64,000 bases of DNA from Phanerochaete sordida (GCA_019973155.2 BPQB01000011.1:248001-312000), one strand, 5' to 3'; shown: positions 24,294 through 36,414, counted from the first letter of the stretch. Notes: a model not told the origin generated them from the sequence alone. Made by a program: numbers and translations.

Positions 24294-24570
24294 CTGTACT
24301 ATTATGACCAAATCGGATGTCATCTGTCATAGGACCTCCATCCGGTCCGGTGTATGGCACTTGTCAGGTGTCATCGAGGGCTCATCCGGTTCTGACAAGT
24401 AGGATAAAATGCGAATAAATACCGATTTTCTTTTCGCGCCTGCGGCGCCCACTACCTGTCATCCGGACGGCCACCGGATGTCATAGGTCATCCGGTCGTC
24501 ATCCGGTTATCCGGTTCGGTGCGTGGCTGTCACTGTCATACGACCATCCGATTTGGTCGTATTTCTACAG
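24294..24570. mobile_element. MITE with TA target-site duplication (277 bp)
   Basis: Ends are inverted: CTGTAC..GACCAAATCGGATG at the left and CATCCGATTTGGTC..CTACAG at the right, about 27 bp with a few mismatches. TA lies directly outside both ends (24292-24293 and 24571-24572). The inside has several CATCCGGT/ACCGGATG repeats and no reading frame, so it is non-autonomous. TA duplication and CTGT..ACAG ends suit the Tc1/mariner superfamily. Confidence 0.75.
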
Positions 24571-24928
24571 TAGGCTCGCGGCGTGGAAAGGAACCGAAGT
24601 CTGCGGCAAAGTACAGTGCCGCCTCTTTGGCAAGCACGCTTCGTCCAGTCTGCGCTGCAAGCATACTGAAGCGCAGAGCTCAGGGATTTATAGGTACAGT
24701 ACGCTGGTGCTAGCTGCATCTTCAAGATACGCGTTTCGAAGTAAGTTACGGTCCACAGCTGCATGGCCTCCATGATTATCTGGAGACCTAGGCAGCAACG
24801 CCGATGTCTCCTACACATAAGTGATACTTGGGAAATCATGCCAGTAATGAGTGCACTGGCAGGCCCGAAGCAGCGACTCCGAGGCCGCAGAAATAAGAAA
24901 CAAAAACATTGCAAAACCGCAAAACAAA

Positions 24929-25023
24929 CGCTGACAGCAGGATTTGAACCTACGCGGGCAATGCCCAAGTGATGTTTGAACTGTGATTCAAATCACTCGC
25001 CTTAACGACTCGGCCATATCAGC
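24929..25023 (-). tRNA. tRNA-Ser (TGA) with 13-nt intron
   Basis: Acceptor GCTGATA pairs with TGTCAGC, discriminator G. D arm GGCCGAGTCGTTAAGGC. Anticodon stem AGTGA/TCACT with loop TTTGAA-A, anticodon TGA, interrupted one base 3' of the anticodon by about 13 nt that contain TTCAAA, able to pair with the anticodon region as pre-tRNA introns do. Long variable arm, T loop TTCAAAT. T-runs follow directly downstream as Pol III terminator. Confidence 0.88.
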
Positions 25024-25316
25024 ATGATCGAAAATGCTATCTAGATACACTATATCCACAATCGCATGCGTCCGCCTTACCCTGTGCGATTGCAGGTCTG
25101 CGGATTTTTTCATTGTCATATCCGTTCTGACACTCCGAAAACCTTTCTCTCGCGGCAGAGAGACGTTTTTACTCGTTTAGCGACCTGAGGAAGTGAGAAT
25201 GAGCGTGGACGAACGTGCATTTGGAGATCTTATCTGCCTGCCCTAAACTATGACCGGGATCGCCATAAAATTTGAGATCGATGTCTTCGCGTTCACCACA
25301 CTCACTCCCTTGCACA

Positions 25317-26370
25317 ATGTCTGTCAACTTCTCCAAGCTCGAGGCTCACCTTGCTACCCGCTCCTACATTGAGGGGTGAGTATTCTTTCTCGTCTGTCGT
25401 ACGCGTAGTGCTTTCCACGAACGAGATGAACACAACGCTATGGTCCGTGTTTCCAAGAAGCGACTAGACACCGCTGCTCAAATATGCCGACACCTCTTTA
25501 CCTAGCCTTCTGATTCTTCTTCCTATTGCGCAAGCATTCTGGACATTATTCTGACTTTACTGTCCCAGATACACCGCGTCCCAGGCCGATGTTACCGTCT
25601 TCAAGGCGATCACCTCTGCCCCCGACGCGGCTCACCCCAACGTGAGCCGCTGGTACAACCACATCAAGTCCTACGAGGCCGAGTTCAACACTCTTCCCGG
25701 CTCCAGCGCTGCCGGTGAGGCCTTCTTCGGCGGTGCTGAGGCTGCCGCCCCTGCTGCCGCGAAGGAGGAGGAGGACGACGATGAGGTCGACCTCTTCGGC
25801 TCTGACGACGAGGTGGACGAGGAGGCCGAGCGTGTCAAGGCCGAGCGCGTTGCTGCGTACAACGCAAAGAAGGCTAACAAGCCCAAGGTCGCTGCCAAGG
25901 TGCGCACCTTCCCTTTGCTCTGCCCCGCCTGTAGTACCATCCCCCATGTACATACGTCCGCCTATGAACAATGCGTTGACATACCTACTCGAATAGTCCG
26001 TTGTCACCCTCGAGGTCAAGCCCTGGGACGACGAGACCGACATGGCCGAGCTCGAGAAGTCCGTCCGCTCAATCGAGATGCCCGGTCTCGTCTGGGGTGC
26101 GTCCAAGCTCGTCCCCATCGGCTACGGTATCCGCAAGCTCCAGATTACCCTCGTCGTCGGTACGTGACAAGGTCTGTTACGCGGAACGCTCTAGCTCACA
26201 ACGCGCCCGCTTTGCAGAGGATGAGCTTGTCTCTCTCGACGAGCTCCAGGAGAAGGTCCAGGACTTCGAGGACTACGTCCAGTCCAGCGATGTCGCTGCC
26301 ATGCAGAGTGAGTCTATACACAGTTGTGTTATGCGTATCGCGTTGCTGACGACCTCCTACAGAGCTCTAA
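25317..26370 (+). CDS. EFB1: Translation elongation factor eEF1B-alpha (EF-1 beta)
   Basis: Exons 25317-25375, 25569-25899, 25997-26159, 26218-26307 and 26363-26370 give 216 residues. It is the GDP/GTP exchange factor of eEF1A. Seen: a short GST-C-like N-terminus ([22 protein letters not shown]), an acidic linker [20 protein letters not shown] with the conserved casein-kinase-like serine, and the catalytic domain from [15 protein letters not shown] through [23 protein letters not shown] to the C-terminal MQKL. The last exon holds only eight coding bases (end of the Lys codon, Leu, stop). Codon use is strongly C-ending, as expected for a highly expressed gene. Confidence 0.95.
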
Positions 26371-26765
26371 ACGCTTCCTGCTTGTATTCCGTGCTGTCTG
26401 TCCTGGGGTCTCATTGCTGTAGTAGAAGACGTGTCCTGTGTAGCTGGAAAACAAATCAATTGTACAACTAGAGATCGCTAGGCAACTCGGGCAATGCACT
26501 GGTTTTGCCCAAGATTTTGAACTGGTCTCGGCTCTGCATGGGCCGAACTCTGCCAAGGATTTGCGGGTCGCCAACGCCGTGACCTCGTGTTAGCCGCCTT
26601 GAGTTTGCGCTTATTTGGCCAGCCCAAGCGCCTTAGCAACAAACAAATCCACCCTCGTCTTGCCCTCGACCGCCTTCACGCTGCACGCTTTCTTTCCTCC
26701 TTCCACGTCGTCGTCGACACTAAAGAACCCGTCCACTCCTTAACCGTTACGGTGTACAGCCAGCC

Positions 26766-27676
26766 ATGAAGTCGTTCGCAGTCCTTTCCCTCTTCGCCGC
26801 AATTGCTCTGGCCGACAGCGTGAGTCCCCACACAGCACCAAGAGGCGCATATACTTAACCGCTTCCCCTCCGCAGTCCATCCCCACGGGCATCAGCTCGG
26901 GATGTTCATCTTTCATGACGAAGCTCGATAGCGATGACAGCCTCTCGTCATGCACGGACACGCTCATTTCTGCCACCAAGTCCTTCGGCCCCGGCGGCAG
27001 CGCGAGCACCTCCGCGTCGTCCGTCAGCTCTGCCCTCGACTCCCTTTGCGGCAACACCTCCGCCTGCCCAGAGACCACGATTCGCAGCACCCTCGCGAGC
27101 TTCTACAGCGCGTGCGAAGCCGAGCTCACATCGAGCGTGAACAAGCAGGTCCAGGAAGCATACGACGCGCTTTACGTCCTCATCCCCTTGACCACCGCGA
27201 CGTGCTCCAAGGACGACAGCGGCAACTATTGCGCCACCCAGATTGCCGGCTCCGCACCGTCCGCGTCCTCGCTCTACTCGTCCGGCGACCAGCAGGTCGT
27301 CACGCCCAACTTCGACGCCCTCGAGAGCAGCAACGCTGCGTTCCTCTTCCTCTCCCCGAGCCTGAGCTCCGACAAGCTCTGCACGCCCTGCACGCGCAGC
27401 ATCATTACCTCCTACATCAGCTTCGAGTCCGACATCTCCTACGCACCCGGCATGTCGAACAGCATCCTCCTCGGCGGCCAGTCCGCGCTCTACTCCGCCG
27501 TCCAGAGCACCTGCGGTGCCAGCTTCCTCAGTGGCGCCGTCCAGGCTGCCGGATCGCTCTCCGGTGGTGTCATTAGCCAGCACTCGAGCGGTGCCGCGCC
27601 CAACGCTCACGGCGCGCACGCCGGCGGCATCGCCGCGCTCCTCGGTGCCGTCACCGTTGCCATGGTCGCGCTCTAA
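26766..27676 (+). CDS. Ser/Ala-rich GPI-anchored cell-surface protein
   Basis: Exons 26766-26819 and 26876-27676 give 284 residues. A signal peptide (MKSFAVLSLFAAIALA) is cut off by an intron right after its end. The mature part has eight or more cysteines (SSGCSSF, SSCTDTL, SLCGNTSACPETT, YSACEAEL, ATCSKDD, YCATQI, LCTPCTR, STCGASF) and ends in a Gly/Ala hydrophobic tail (GGIAALLGAVTVAMVAL) after small residues, a GPI-anchor signal. This architecture is common in Agaricomycete surface proteins of unknown role. No catalytic motif is seen. Confidence 0.8.
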
Positions 27677-28001
27677 GCCAAGGTGGACGAAGAGAGTAGC
27701 AGAGGGGAACTGGGCAGGGGTCGATGTCAATGACTTGATGCTGTTGTTTTAATCCGCGCGTTTTTACCCGTTGGGCTTGTTTGATTTGTTTTCAGAGCCA
27801 GTATACCCCCATGCAACTGTTCTACCCTAGGCTCCTTGCAATCAGTTCACGCATCTTCTCGGTGCCCAATTAGTGTTTATTATTATTATTGCACGTCGTA
27901 AATGCTGCGAGAGACCATCAACGTCCAGTGCATAGTAAACAATGCGCTCTCTGCTGGTTCCCAGTCAGCCGCTGTCTAGGGCGCTTGGCCTAAACGCGAA
28001 G

Positions 28002-30192
28002 ATGACCTCCACCACCGATATCGTGGAAGCAACGAAGAAGTATCTGCGCACCATTCGCGCGTGGAATCCTCATTCAGAGTATGCGATGAAGCTCTTGTTC
28101 TGCTCTGTATCTCACGAGCATGGTAGGGAGCTGCTGGACGAGTCGCTTGCCGGTTTCGACGTAGATCTTGCACGTATCACGGGCGCGCTATCCAATCTGC
28201 AAGACGCTATAGAAGATGTGCGACGCACTCAAGCTTGCGTGGCTGCAAATAGAAACGCTCTGACACTGACAAGGCGACTTCCTGTCGAGCTCCTCCGACG
28301 CATCTTCGAGGGCAACATCGAGGCGTCCGGGTATATGGAACATGGATTCGCTCATCACCCCACCTTCACCGTCGCATCTGTATGCTCATACTGGCGCGCC
28401 GTTGCTCTGGGTCATCCAGCACTATGGAGCTACATCAATCTCGCCTCTCCCGTGCCTCAGATGGAATGTCTTTCCGAACGCGCGGGAGATCATCCGTTGA
28501 CCGTTGCATACAAGGACTTGTATGGTCGCGGTGTCTGGCCAGGTTACTACGCTGCTCCCGCTTATTGTGACTTCCTCAAGCACAATTTGCACAAGGTCAA
28601 AAGCTTCTCCTTCAGACTAGCTCACCGTCCGGCGAAGCTGGACCCCACGCTGCGAGTGTTTTTGGCGACCGTCCACACACCTCTGCTCGAACGTTGCACC
28701 ATCCAGTGCAGCAGGAACTTATCCCTTGGTTCACCATTTGAACAGCTGAATGGGCCTCTTTTCGGTGGCTGCACTCCGCGGCTGCAACACGCCGAATTCC
28801 ACGGGCTCTGTATACCGTGGGGCGTACCCTTCTTGGCCAATCTCACCTCCCTCATATTATTGGATGCCTCTATGATCCTACAAAAGGACACGGACTTGCG
28901 TTCGGTCCTGTCGGCTTCGCCGAATATAGAGCAGCTTTGTGTCAGGGGAACGTTCCACACACGCCTTAGCTCGCTCTCTTTGGTCAGACCTTGTCCACTA
29001 CTACCCCGCATCAAGCTGGACCGGCTACACACACTCGAAATCATGGTCCCTGCTGCGTTTAGTCATGCATTCCTCTCTCACATATCTTTCCCTGCAATCC
29101 ACTGTCTCGAGCTCAACATTGGCTGGCAAGCCGATTACTATCATGCTCCCGTCAATGCCGTCCACAACGTCTGCTCGCCCACCATACTGTAGGTTTACGA
29201 CCACAACGACGGCCGCTGTGACCGTGACCAAGAGCTCCGGAACGACGCAGCGACGGTGTGCAATGGTGACCTGTGACAGGTGCACCAGAGCGACGACCGA
29301 ACGACGTTTTGCGCGCGAACTGGGGCATTCTGGGGCCGTCGAAAGATTCCCTAGGTTCGATGAACGCGCATCACAATGTGTGCTGCACGAAGGACGGTAC
29401 ACCGGCGCGATACCGACCGCTTAGTGACCTCGGCGCCGCAGGCCGCAAAAATCGTGCGGCAGGAAAACCTGGTCACACAGCGACGGTGGTCTCCATGACC
29501 TAGTGACACTGGCCCCCGAACGACGATTTCGGCGGCGTGTGACCTGTGACCGACTTTCCGGTCGTAAACCTACAGTACTCTCGCCCGACTCATTCCCCTC
29601 TGTCACACACTTATCCGTATCATTTGTCGAGGGGCGCGATCCCGTCGAGGCGTATAGCCCCATGGTAGAAGGCTACGCGGGGGATCCCCGGGCCCCGACC
29701 CGAGCGTTTTCTCTGAAATGGTGGCGATATTCAGACAACCGGAGCGCAGTCAATGAGAGGCTCTACCCAGTTCTTCACGACATCGTCCACCATCACACGA
29801 TCTCTTCGCTCCGGGATCTCACCCTTTGGTCGGACCATGACAAGGACGATCATCCATTCGTCGCCGTCCTCGATTTGTTCTCGGACTACCGTCTCCCGAT
29901 CGAGCGGCTCACGCTCAAGGGGAGCGTGGCAAACAGGCTCGTGACGGAGATTTGCAACATAGACCCGCCGACCGTGGGGCAGTGGGGGAAGCTGCAGGAG
30001 ATAGTCCTCGAGGACTGTATACTCTGGGATGACACCGTAGCCGCTGTGCTGCGCTGGTGCGAGATCATGGACGCCAAACCCCGCATAGTCCTCGGCGAAA
30101 ATGCGATGGTATGGCAAGTGGACTCGGCCGCAGAGACGATCGCCGCAATGCAGGAGATCTCTGATGCTCAGGCCTACGATATATATTCCTGA
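28002..30192 (+). pseudogene. F-box/LRR-like gene interrupted by a MITE
   Basis: Exons 28002-28078 and 28127 on. It begins MTSTTDIVEATKKYL, like the other F-box genes nearby (MTTI.DI..). The F-box follows: LTRRLPVELLRRIFEG, then VASVCSYWRAVALGHPALWSYINLAS. Leu-rich repeat-like sequence continues to 29186. There a 389-bp element is inserted and its first bases give a TAG stop at 29190-29192. The frame resumes at 29578 (SPDSFPSVTHLSVSFVEG) and runs to the stop at 30192. Removing the element and one TA gives 583 residues, the same size as the intact paralogs (582-583). The present product would be truncated after about 400 residues. F-box proteins are substrate receptors of S. Confidence 0.82.
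29187..29575. mobile_element. MITE (389 bp) inside the F-box gene
   Basis: Perfect 16-bp terminal inverted repeats (CTGTAGGTTTACGACC and its complement) are flanked by TA on both sides (29185-29186, 29576-29577). The element has no transposase frame. Internal sequence is rich in CGACG/GTGAC words. TA duplication points to Tc1/mariner-type transposition. The host frame is restored exactly when the element and one TA are left out. Confidence 0.9.
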
Positions 30193-30477
30193 TGTACCTG
30201 TGCTTCATTGCAAATAGGTATTCTTCCCTCACATCGATCTGCTCGCCCTCTGACTAGAACTGTGTTATTGCAGATCGCACCCTGTCGAGACGACGGGTAT
30301 AGCATGCCAGCTTGGTGACATCATCTGCCGAAGATATGATAATAGACAGACCGGATCAGTGAGATCTCGACGAACTAGTCAGTTTGTATCCTATGCAATA
30401 TCGTCCTCTAAACAAGCTACTCTCTACTATTGATCGTCTTTGGCTGCTAGCTCTATCCTGAAGCTTAAAACCCAAGC

Positions 30478-30793
30478 TCAGGTCGACTCAGTTCCATTGA
30501 CTTTCATATGAACGCCGCCTGCAATAAGTATTCCCGATTCTCGTACTGCGGTAGCAAGGCAGGTGAGCTTATCCAGATCTCGCGTGTGTGGTCTGCGAGA
30601 AGCTTACCGTGCATTCCGTGCTCCTTCGGAATGGCGTGAGGATCAATAGCCCTCTCTTCATTGCCACTCGCTAAATATCAAAACTGCGGTCAGTCTTCAC
30701 GTTGCAAAATGCGTACGGTAGCTTACCTAGCGGCATCGTGTAGGTTATACCGGCAAGAAGTAGCCATGTAGCCGCTGTGCTGAGGATGCGCAT
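30478..30793 (-). CDS. Small secreted peptide, copy 2 of a two-member family
   Basis: Exons 30793-30727, 30670-30608 and 30545-30478 give 65 residues. Signal peptide MRILSTAATWLLLAGITYT ends near residue 20. Exon 2 reads ERAIDPHAIPKEHGMH, exon 3 VRESGILIAGGVHMKVNGTEST-stop. Intron positions and phases match copy 1 (18784-19096); identical or similar residues are concentrated in the signal start, in ERA(I/V), and in the last 20 residues. The mature part has no cysteine. One N-glycosylation site (NGT) is near the end. Family not recognised. Confidence 0.6.
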
Positions 30794-31697
30794 CGTAGAG
30801 TGTAGCGAGATGAGGAAGGCTGTCGGGGTTTTTGCTGGTGAGGATCTTACTCTGCCTCTTGAAGCGCATTATATATGTTTCTACCGCCGGGCTAACGCTC
30901 CGCAAAGTCCATCGGTGCACATGATCAAGCTGTACAGGAAGCATGCCTCCGAAAGATCATCTTCGAGCCCTTGATCACAGTCGATGCGCCGACGCCTCTC
31001 GCAAAGCAGCTTCTTCGCCTGGTACAAGGGCCACCATCTGCGTCAGTCTTCAATTGGCAAGGACATCCGCCACCATCCGCCGGAAGCACCTTTCAACAGA
31101 CAGACGTCGTGCCACCAAAGTTCATCAAGGGAAATAGGAAAGCAGCCGGTTATTGATCATCTCGAGGCACCTCCCAGTCCTGATAGCACTTGATGTAGCG
31201 CGGTGTGCGCCTGTTGTGCACACCAAGATGGGATGCGGAAGAGCGCGAGAGTCGTGAGAATGTAGCCGTATGCTATGCCTCATCATGTTGTGCATGTGAT
31301 GTCAAGGTGATCAAGAGTTGCGACAATACAATTGCAGGTTCAGGCTCGGTGACTCGGTCGACGTAGGGATGTATGGAGACAATGTGCTTTGTTTACTTTA
31401 CTGTCATTACAGCATAAGGCTGGCAAACGTATGCCATTTATTTGCCAAAATCCTAGTGTTAGTATCCGCTAGACGGCCTTCGACCCCCGCTGCCTTTTCT
31501 GCGCGCAGGCCTCAGCAGGCTGTCTCTGGCGCTGAGGCTATGGTACCGATACACGCTGCTCACCGTTATATAGAAGCGGATTCTTGCACAGTATTGTTTG
31601 ACTGTCATATTTCTTCGGCGCGTGGACTGTCGAATTTTATTGTGGGCTATCGACGCCGTCTGAGGCGCGGGCGCCAATCGATGCTGCAGCGTTGAAG
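30794..31697. other. Intergenic region, nothing recognised
   Basis: About 0.9 kb between divergent genes (secreted peptide copy 2 and the F-box gene at 31698). It should hold both promoters. A TATATA near 30870, on the minus side, is about 80 bases before the peptide ATG. Confidence 0.4.
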
Positions 31698-33651
31698 ATG
31701 ACCACCATCCACGACGTCGAACTGGCGTTCGATAATTTCATACAAACGGCTCACGCGTGTACGGCCCGTATACAGTGAGACTCTTTAGAAGATATGACGC
31801 AGTTCCTCGCTGATATATCTCCCAATATGCAGTGGCGAGGCCGGGTCGCTGGACATTGCCTCGACGGCCGGGACACGCGCTTCGCTGGCTATTGGCGACG
31901 CCAACCTTGCCAAGCTCGTGTCCATAGTCCTGCGTCTCAAGGATGGCAAGATGGAGCTCAGGCGGATCAGGCTCGATATGATCAGGGAGCGAAACAGCTA
32001 CACTCTGATCAGTCGGCTGCCTGTCGAGCTCCTCCAGCTCGTATTCGAGCACCACGATGCCCTATCCACTCACATGGAGGACCCTCGAGTCACTCACCCT
32101 GCTCTCGTCATTTCCGCTGTCTGCAGCCACTGGCGGGCGGTCACTCTTCACCATCCCGTCCTCTGGACCCGAATTAACGTCGTCGGCGGGACTCTACACT
32201 GGCTCAACTACCTCCGCGGCCATGCAAAAGATCTACCCCTCACAATCTCCTACCTACCATCCGACGACACTGGAGGCGGCGAACGATGCTCACATTTTTG
32301 GCATGTGCTCGCAGGAGAGCACTTGTGCGACTTCGTCAAGGCAGAGCTACCCAGAACACGAGATTTGACATTTCGACTCTTGCCCACGGAGACACCCGCG
32401 TCGTTTTTCAACGGGACATCTGCCTCTGCACTTGAACGATGCACGCTTTCTCAAGCCCAAACTACAACTCGTCCTTTGCCGATATCTGTTCTCGCCCCGT
32501 TCCTTGTCAGTCACTCCACGGTCCGACTACACCACTTGCAGCTCGAAAGTGTGGACGCAGACTTGAGCCCAAGTCTGCTCAGTCAGAACCTCACTAGCCT
32601 TATCCTCCTGCGCTGCAGGCTGTCTCTTCCCCACCCACGCGGCTGGTTCCTTATTCTGGAATCCATTCCAAAGCTAGAATTGCTGGTTGTTGATGCAGAA
32701 CGCTGTGTATCTGCTGGCCATCCTCCGGAGTTCGAAGCAGAGGAGCGCTTCGAGATGGTGCAGCTAAATACACTCAAGCTTCGCCTTCCCGTAGAGCATG
32801 CCTGCCACCTGATTTCGCATCTCTCCGCACCCAACCTCCATACCTGTCACATCGAGCTGCATCCAAGCGTGGCCTCCGCCGATGCAGCGTTCCTAGCTAA
32901 TATTTGGAACCCAGACGTCCTTCAGCCAGTGCTCTTCCCCGGTATCGCTCACCTCTGGCTTAAAGGGGAATACACGGACGGTTCCTCCATGGATACCATC
33001 ATCGAAGGTCTGTCAGATCGCGGAGAGCACGTTCTTCGCCTGCGCTGGCAGGTTACGCGACGGGATTCCGATTTGGGTCCAGTGCCCCAGCTCACTCGCT
33101 ATATCGACCAGTACCAACCCTCGCTATCCGCTCATACCCTCACCATCGATTGCAGAAAGAATGTCTACGGAGATATGAGCCCCTTGCCGCTGCTGCGCCT
33201 CCCTTCGCTCCATGCGCTCGTATTCGTCGAGAGCGTAGTCGGCCCTCTTCTACTTGAGCTCGCAGATGGTGTGACATCTCCCAACGCCATCAATAGTCTT
33301 CCCACCGTCTCGCGGCTTTCGCTACGGCACTGCAATCTCGGTGTTGCCTCGCTTGAGGCACTCTCGCAGTGGTGCAGGGGACGAAGGACTCGGCTGCGCG
33401 AACTGATCCTGGATCGCGTCGAAGTCGTTGTCCGCTCGAGACAGGATATACAACTCTCTCTTCAAACTGTTGTCAACCTGGCTGAAACTGTGCAGTGGAC
33501 TTCTGATCCAGGGCTACGCTTCAGCATTTCGAAGTACGACATTGTAGGGTCGCTCGTGGTAGAATCGGATGTTCGAGACTGCAGGAAAGGAAGGGAGTAT
33601 ACGATGCGCAAGACGGACGGTTCCATCTACCAGACTTTTGTTTTTCCGTAG
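31698..33651 (+). CDS. F-box protein with LRR-like region
   Basis: Exons 31698-31774 and 31833-33651 give 631 residues. It starts MTTIHDVELAFDNFI, the leader shared by this cluster; an intron separates it from the body. F-box: YTLISRLPVELLQLVFEHHD, then VISAVCSHWRAVTLHHPVLWTRINV. Leu-rich repeat-like segments such as LTSLILLRCRLSLP and LPTVSRLSLRHCNLGVASLEAL fill the rest. Known role of the family: the F-box binds Skp1, the C-terminal part chooses substrates for SCF ubiquitin ligase. Specific substrate unknown. The frame is intact. Confidence 0.85.
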
Positions 33652-34035
33652 CTGCAATATTTCATTCGCGTTCTGGGCTTCGTTCTTGACCATGACTGTC
33701 TCGTGGATTGGCGGGATGTTTCCTCTTTGAGGAGCGGGCGCATCAACACCGTCTGTGAGCGCTTGAGCGCCTGCACCGCAGCGTCACCCTTCGTTCCTGC
33801 GATCCTGCGACCACCCAGGAGGCGGGTGCACTGCTCTCTTGCCACTTCATCTCCCCTTTCTCGCCTGTTGTAGAGTACGCGAACCTTCAGCTCGTACACG
33901 GCATCTGGATTACTATCAGCGAGGCCCGCGACGCCCATCTCCGGAGAGTGAGTACGCGCAGTCACTGCCGCTGCGGGCATCGCCAACTCATTGTTAGCTA
34001 GATTGTATTCAGCTGCATAGTCCCCCTCTCGCAGA

Positions 34036-36414
34036 ATGGCTTCTTGGGACGGACCTACGCCAGTCGCATTGCAAACCCCGCTGCCGACGGCCACCCCCAT
34101 CGCGGAGGAAGAAGAATACTACTCGTCATGGTCGCTGTTCCTCGTCTGCCTGCTGCTCATCCTGTCACTATGGACGTCTTACTACCTACAAATCAAACGC
34201 ATAAAGCTCATACACGAAACGCTCGTCGCCATCTTCGCTGGAATGTTTGTGGGGTTGGTCGTGCGCCTTGCGCCGGGGACGATGATTCGTGAAATGCTGG
34301 TGAGTCGAAAGCCTGGTATGTTTGTCGTGCTTCCGCTCCATATACTGGCGCTGCGCGTGCATTACGTGGAGGTGTCCTGACGCGCTTTGTACAGACGTTC
34401 AAACACACTCTCTTCTTCAACCTCTTGCTACCACCAATCATCCTCAACTCTGGATATGAGCTCAAGCAGGTATGCATGCTAATCTGCCTCTAGGAAAGGG
34501 TCACTCACACCTCTGACCGCAGGAGAACTTCTTCCGCAATTTCGGCTCAATATTGACTTTCGCATTCCTGGGAACGATGATATCTGCAGTGGGAGTCGGG
34601 TGCGTGGTATATCATGCCGCGCCGCAATGATACTTACCACCCGCAGTGCAGAGTGCTCGTCTACATCTACTCATTCTTGGGCCTGGAGTCGCTCGAACTC
34701 TCGCTCATCGAATGCCTTATATTCGGTTCAACGTTGTCCGCCACAGACCCGGTGACTATTCTCGCCATCTTCAACCAGTACAAGGTCGACCCGAAGCTAT
34801 ATACCATTATCTTCGGCGAAAGTTTGCTCAACGACGCAGTCAGTATCGTTCTCTACGAGTAAGCACTCTTTGCACTCCTAGTGGATGTTCGATGCGCTTA
34901 CGGATCGCAGGACCCTCTCCCAATTCCATGCAAGCGAAATACACGTTGGCTCCATCTTCCATGGTATAGGGATCTTCCTGCTGTCGTTCAGCATATCCAT
35001 GGCTTTGGGAGTCGTATTCGGGCTGGCTATGTCCCTGCTCCTCAAGCACTCCTCCCTGTCACACTACCCTGGTATCGAGTCTTGCCTGGTCGCTCTCTCT
35101 GCCTACACCTGCTACTTCTTCTCGAATGGTTTGTCCATGTCCGGCATCGTTTCGCTATTGTTCTGCGGCATCACCCTGAAGCACTACGCGTATCACACCA
35201 TGTCAAAACGAACGCAGCGCACGACCAAGTACATATTTTCGACCCTCGCGCAGCTTTCCGAGAACTTCATCTTCATCTATCTCGGCCTTTCGCTCTTCAC
35301 GAGCCCACCATCATCGACCAAAGTCACGAACTACGTCAAGCCATTGTTCATCATCATCTCGACTGTCGCGGTCGTCTTCACCCGTTACGCGGCGGTGTTC
35401 CCGCTTTCAGAAGCTATCAACTTCTTCCATCGACATGCACGGGGACAACGTAGCGAAGAACTTCCACACTCGTATCAAATGATGCTCTTCTGGGCGGGTC
35501 TGCGTGGTGCGGTGGGTGTCGCTCTGGCTGCTGGCTTCAAAGGCGAAAACGCGCAAACGCTGCGCACTACCGTCCTCGTCGTGGTGGTACTTACCGTCCT
35601 CACATTTGGTGGCACCACTGCATATATGCTCGAAGTCCTCGGCATCCGCACAGGCGTTGAAGACGACGCGGCGAGCAGCAGCGACGAGGAAGACCTCCCT
35701 CGCACAGGGTGGTTTGGCTATGGCAGACGCGGAGCAGGCCGGTGGGGCGGGTACACGGACGACGACGACGGCTACATGGCCGCGCAGCAGGCTGCCGCGG
35801 TCCGCAACCGCGCAAACGTCGGCATCCACTACGGGAACCAGATACCACGGAGCTACAACCATCAAGCATTGGCAGACAACTCACCTGTCGCCACAAACGC
35901 GATTTTCTCTGCGGCGTCGTCAGACTACGATTCGGACGTCGAGGTCCTGCCGCTCGCCACCGCAGCAGCTGGCGACGTCCCCTCGCCTGGCGGCAAGCAC
36001 GCGTCGTCCTCGCGCGCGACCCCTCCCGTGGCGGGCCCGTCGGACGACGGCAAGTGGTTCCAGGAGCTCGACGAGCGATACCTGCTCCCGCTGTTCTCGA
36101 ACGCGACTGCGAGCCGGACGTTCCACGCGCGCAAAGCGCGGCGCGCGTCGGGTCTGGGCACGCCCGGCGGGCGTTTCTCTACGGTCGGCGAGTCCGACGA
36201 CGAGGACGTGGACGAAGGCGGGCACGAGGTCGACCTCACGAACGCGGCCACGCCTGTGCGGACGCCGCGCTACACAGGCTCGCCACCCGCGCAGCTCGAT
36301 CCGAACGCCCAGGAGATACCGCGAGCGGTGGACGAAAGCCGCATTGAACGGGGACTCGCGAGCCCGATGTTGAGAAGGGACAGCGAAGGTCAGACTCGTA
36401 ACGGAGGGCCATGA
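34036..36414 (+). CDS. NHX1: NHX-type Na+/H+ exchanger (CPA1)
   Basis: Exons 34036-34299, 34395-34469, 34523-34599, 34652-34858 and 34911-36414 give 708 residues. It exchanges cytosolic Na+ or K+ for luminal H+ in late endosome/vacuole membranes. Seen: about twelve hydrophobic segments, the amiloride-site block [19 protein letters not shown], the core [16 protein letters not shown], the ion-binding block [16 protein letters not shown], and the [17 protein letters not shown] segment. A tail of about 240 residues after [14 protein letters not shown] is acidic and Ser-rich ([21 protein letters not shown]), likely cytosolic. Assignment to the endosomal NHX1 branch rather than the plasma membrane is by motif similarity only. 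Confidence 0.9.

Noticed and set aside
29189..29575. The MITE in the F-box gene as an in-frame intron
   Set aside because: It has GT..AG ends, but exact removal leaves four extra bases and shifts the frame; no alternative in-phase acceptor is present near 29577.
33627..34100. 157-codon minus-strand frame between the F-box and exchanger genes
   Set aside because: It overlaps the start of the exchanger gene in antisense, has no recognised motif, and ends in basic low-complexity sequence.
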